Origin: Candidatus Micrarchaeum sp.
GTDB lineage: Archaea; Micrarchaeota; Micrarchaeia; CABMEP01
Length of the DNA stretch: 62,707 nucleotides
Reading direction: 5' to 3'
NCBI GenBank assembly: GCA_020723065.1
Contig: DYJP01000001.1
Span: forward strand, 56,555 to 119,261
Below the pieces are notes generated by a model, which saw only the letters and a list, made by a program, of their open reading frames with translations, did not search any database and was not told where the DNA came from. The translations under genes were made by a program, and so were the position numbers. Shown here piece by piece: positions 61,180-62,707 of the stretch. Within the stretch, counting starts at the first letter, position 1; each line of letters starts with the position of its first letter.

Positions 61180-61232
61180 CATTTTGTCAAATACATTTTA
61201 CTGAATGTATGCATTTTGTTAAATCCATTTAA
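61180..61232 (+). promoter_or_regulatory. Two direct repeats CATTTTGT(C/T)AAAT(A/C)CATTT upstream of AAA ATPase
   Basis: CATTTTGTCAAATACATTTTA (61180-61200) and CATTTTGTTAAATCCATTTAA (61212-61232) are spaced 32 nt start to start, about three helical turns. Each is followed by a short dyad (TACAT/ATGTA; CATTT-AATG-AAATG). A TATA-like GTTTATAAA follows at 61244. They look like repeated operator sites for the ATPase gene. Confidence 0.55.
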
Positions 61233-61274
61233 TGAAATGCAATAGTTTATAAATTTTATTCATAACATATTGCT

Positions 61275-62480
61275 ATGCAGACGGAATTGATCGAACTTAA
61301 TGAACGAGCAAAGGAAGAGGGAAAAAAATACGGCAAAAAGAGGCTTATCTTTAATTCGATTAAGGCGTATGCAGGTCAAAGAGCGTTTACCGCAATCGTC
61401 GGTCCAAGGGGCGTCGGCAAGACCGTCCTGCTCAAGCAGCTTCTTTGCGAAGCTGAGAAGGCATTCTTCATTTCGCTTGATGTGGGAAGGCTGGATGCGG
61501 GGCTCTTCGATACCGCAAAGGATCTGGCGGAGAAGGGCGTGAGGATTATTCTGATCGATGAGATCCATGGTTACCCCGGCTTTGAAAAAGAGCTCAAGAA
61601 GATATACGATTTTTTGCCTGATGTAAGCGTAGTCTTCACAAGCTCCTCGTCCCTATCGCTCTATCGGGCATCTGTCGATCTGTCCAGGCGCGTCAGGGTT
61701 CTTGTCCTTCCTCCCTTTTCCTTTAGGGAATTCATCTACTTCGAAAAAGAAGAGCTCCCCCCGCCCATTTCGTTGGACAATCTGCTCGACGAGAAGGCCG
61801 CGAGGGAGTATTACGGAGATGCAATCGGCTATGAATCCCTTTTTGAGAGGTATATGCGCGGCAGGAATTATCCCTTCACCCTCAACCAGGCTGACTTCCT
61901 TCCGCTGTTCAAGGGAATTCTTGAAACGATAATCGACAGCGACATGGTGGTTAAGGAAGGGCTCCAGCTGGATGAGTCGTTTGAAGTGCGGAAGCTGCTC
62001 GCATTCATGGGCAGATCGTTTGCCGAGGGAATCAGCTATTCCTCGATATCTGAAAACTGCGGATTCAGCAAATTCAAGGCAGAGAAGTACGTTTCGCTGC
62101 TTGAAAAGTCATTCGTAATAAGGAGGGTGATGCCGAAGGGGACGAACGTTAAAAAAGAGCCGAAACTGCTCTTTTCGCTGCCGTATCGCCTGCTTTATAA
62201 GAGCTACGAGGATTCCATCGGGGCGCTGAGGGAGGATTTTTTTGTCGACAGCATCATGAATTGTGGCTTGCCGATTTATTATTTGAAATCGAAGCGCGGC
62301 GAAAAGACGCCGGATTATATCGTCCAAGATACGGTATTCGAGGTGGGCGGGGTTTCAAAGGGCTTTTCCCAGTTCAAAGGCTTTGAATCCGATAAAAAGA
62401 TATTGCTGACTCACCCCGGGACCGTTAGTCCGATCAAACGCCCTCTTTTCTTTATAGGAATGATGGAAGGATGGGGCTAA
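61275..62480 (+). CDS. AAA ATPase of the archaeal DUF4143/AAA_14 family
   Basis: Walker A is VGPRGVGKTVLLKQLL near residue 42-57 and Walker B IILIDEIHGYPGFE near 90-103, followed by the sensor-1 strand VVFTSSSSLSLYR near 117 and SFREFIYFE near 150. A winged-helix region (FAEGISYSSISENCGFSKFKAEKYVSLLE, ~272-300) and a C-terminal nuclease-like DUF4143 domain (FFVDSIMNCGLPIYYLKSKRGEKTPDYIV) follow. Such ATPases are scattered and repeated in archaea and often mobile; the function is unknown. The stop codon lies inside the start of repeat copy D, so the last residues (MMEGWG) may come from a fusion. Confidence 0.87.
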   Translation: MQTELIELNERAKEEGKKYGKKRLIFNSIKAYAGQRAFTAIVGPRGVGKTVLLKQLLCEAEKAFFISLDVGRLDAGLFDTAKDLAEKGVRIILIDEIHGYPGFEKELKKIYDFLPDVSVVFTSSSSLSLYRASVDLSRRVRVLVLPPFSFREFIYFEKEELPPPISLDNLLDEKAAREYYGDAIGYESLFERYMRGRNYPFTLNQADFLPLFKGILETIIDSDMVVKEGLQLDESFEVRKLLAFMGRSFAEGISYSSISENCGFSKFKAEKYVSLLEKSFVIRRVMPKGTNVKKEPKLLFSLPYRLLYKSYEDSIGALREDFFVDSIMNCGLPIYYLKSKRGEKTPDYIVQDTVFEVGGVSKGFSQFKGFESDKKILLTHPGTVSPIKRPLFFIGMMEGWG

Positions 62481-62707
62481 GGGAGGCCAGGATAATGCCG
62501 ATAATGTTCGGGTCGCACATGGGCATTTGGACATGCAGGGACAGGTCGATAATCTGGCTCATCGCCGAGGATCCGATAGCGATAATGATAAGGAACAGGG
62601 AGATATCGGATGAGTTCAGGAATTTCTTTAATGTTTTGTGGGAGCATGCGGACAAAAAATGAAAGGATTAAATGCGACAGGTGCGTGGGATTAGTATGTT
62701 CAAATTA
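62469..62707 (+). repeat. Repeat copy D, identical over 233 nt to 19933-20165 (window end)
   Basis: From 62475 to the last base, the sequence is identical to 19933-20165 (with one mismatch in the few bases before). It carries the TrmB C-terminal fragment (GSHMGIWTCRDRSIIWLIAE, IRNREISDEFRNFFNVLWEHADKK) and the first 12 bases of the small ORF that precedes speE. It extends out of the window. The junction to the ATPase gene coincides with the ATPase stop codon. Confidence 0.85.

Overview
The window is archaeal. It carries split RNA polymerase genes (rpoH, rpoB2, rpoB1, rpoA1, rpoA2) followed by rpl30e and nusA, plus rpoE1, spt4, rpoL, a Csl4 exosome subunit, fibrillarin, KEOPS components (Kae1, Bud32), a TsaC/Sua5 protein, archaeal LonB, an archaeal/ER-type signal peptidase, two FtsZ paralogues, and tRNA genes with introns after position 37. 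Many proteins are short (NFACT-R only, minimal SPase) and accessory stretches hold many broken genes. This fits a small-genome lineage such as Micrarchaeota or Diapherotrites, but the taxon is inference. Start codons are ATG, GTG or TTG, often behind a GGTGA-type ribosome binding site.

Layout. 1-8180: RNA polymerase/ribosomal operon on the minus strand. 8470-14170: Roadblock/KaiC pair, LonB, NFACT-R protein, then PIN-rpoE1-spt4. 14216-18117: a P-type ATPase-like protein that has lost its catalytic residues, behind a DUF373 membrane protein. 18369-19530: csl4 and rpoL. 19530-21640: a mosaic stretch with a TrmB-regulator remnant, a small ORF, speE and a broken speD. 21884-26491: tRNA-Ala, an MFS transporter, signal peptidase and two ftsZ. 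26650-35438: a metal/cofactor island with two DUF134 regulators, DUF5320, a CcdA-thioredoxin fusion, a CDF exporter, NifX-like protein plus a decayed copy, two ferredoxin-containing MinD ATPases, two ZIP transporters, a 52-residue zinc-ribbon protein and an RG-tailed ferredoxin. 35491-43347: TsaC, a SelB-like protein with no GTPase motifs, an encapsulated-ferritin-like protein, a frameshifted dCTP deaminase/dUTPase gene, two ion antiporters, tRNA-His and decayed fragments. 43348-57136: TyrRS, L41e-like microprotein, E1-like protein, endonuclease IV, an active-site-less cysteine desulfurase paralogue, class II ribonucleotide reductase, Bud32-DisA-Kae1, Na/Pi transporter, cobalamin adenosyltransferase and a regulator-IscS-IscU operon. 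57227-62707: membrane coiled-coil protein, tRNA-Arg, fibrillarin, two thioredoxin-fold proteins, tRNA-Tyr, tRNA-Asp and an AAA ATPase ending in a repeat.

The most unusual signals are these. (1) In the metal island, one zinc-ribbon module is attached to a regulator, attached to a transporter, and present alone, with near-identical DNA in two copies; TATA-adjacent ATGAATATATATTCAT palindromes occur at two or three promoters, suggesting a regulon. (2) There is an unusual density of intact ORFs whose catalytic motifs are gone (P-type ATPase, IscS paralogue, SelB-like, DsbA-like). (3) A degenerate TrmB-derived repeat occurs four times in the same orientation. One pair is identical over 233 nt and runs into the end of the window, so the window end may be an assembly break.
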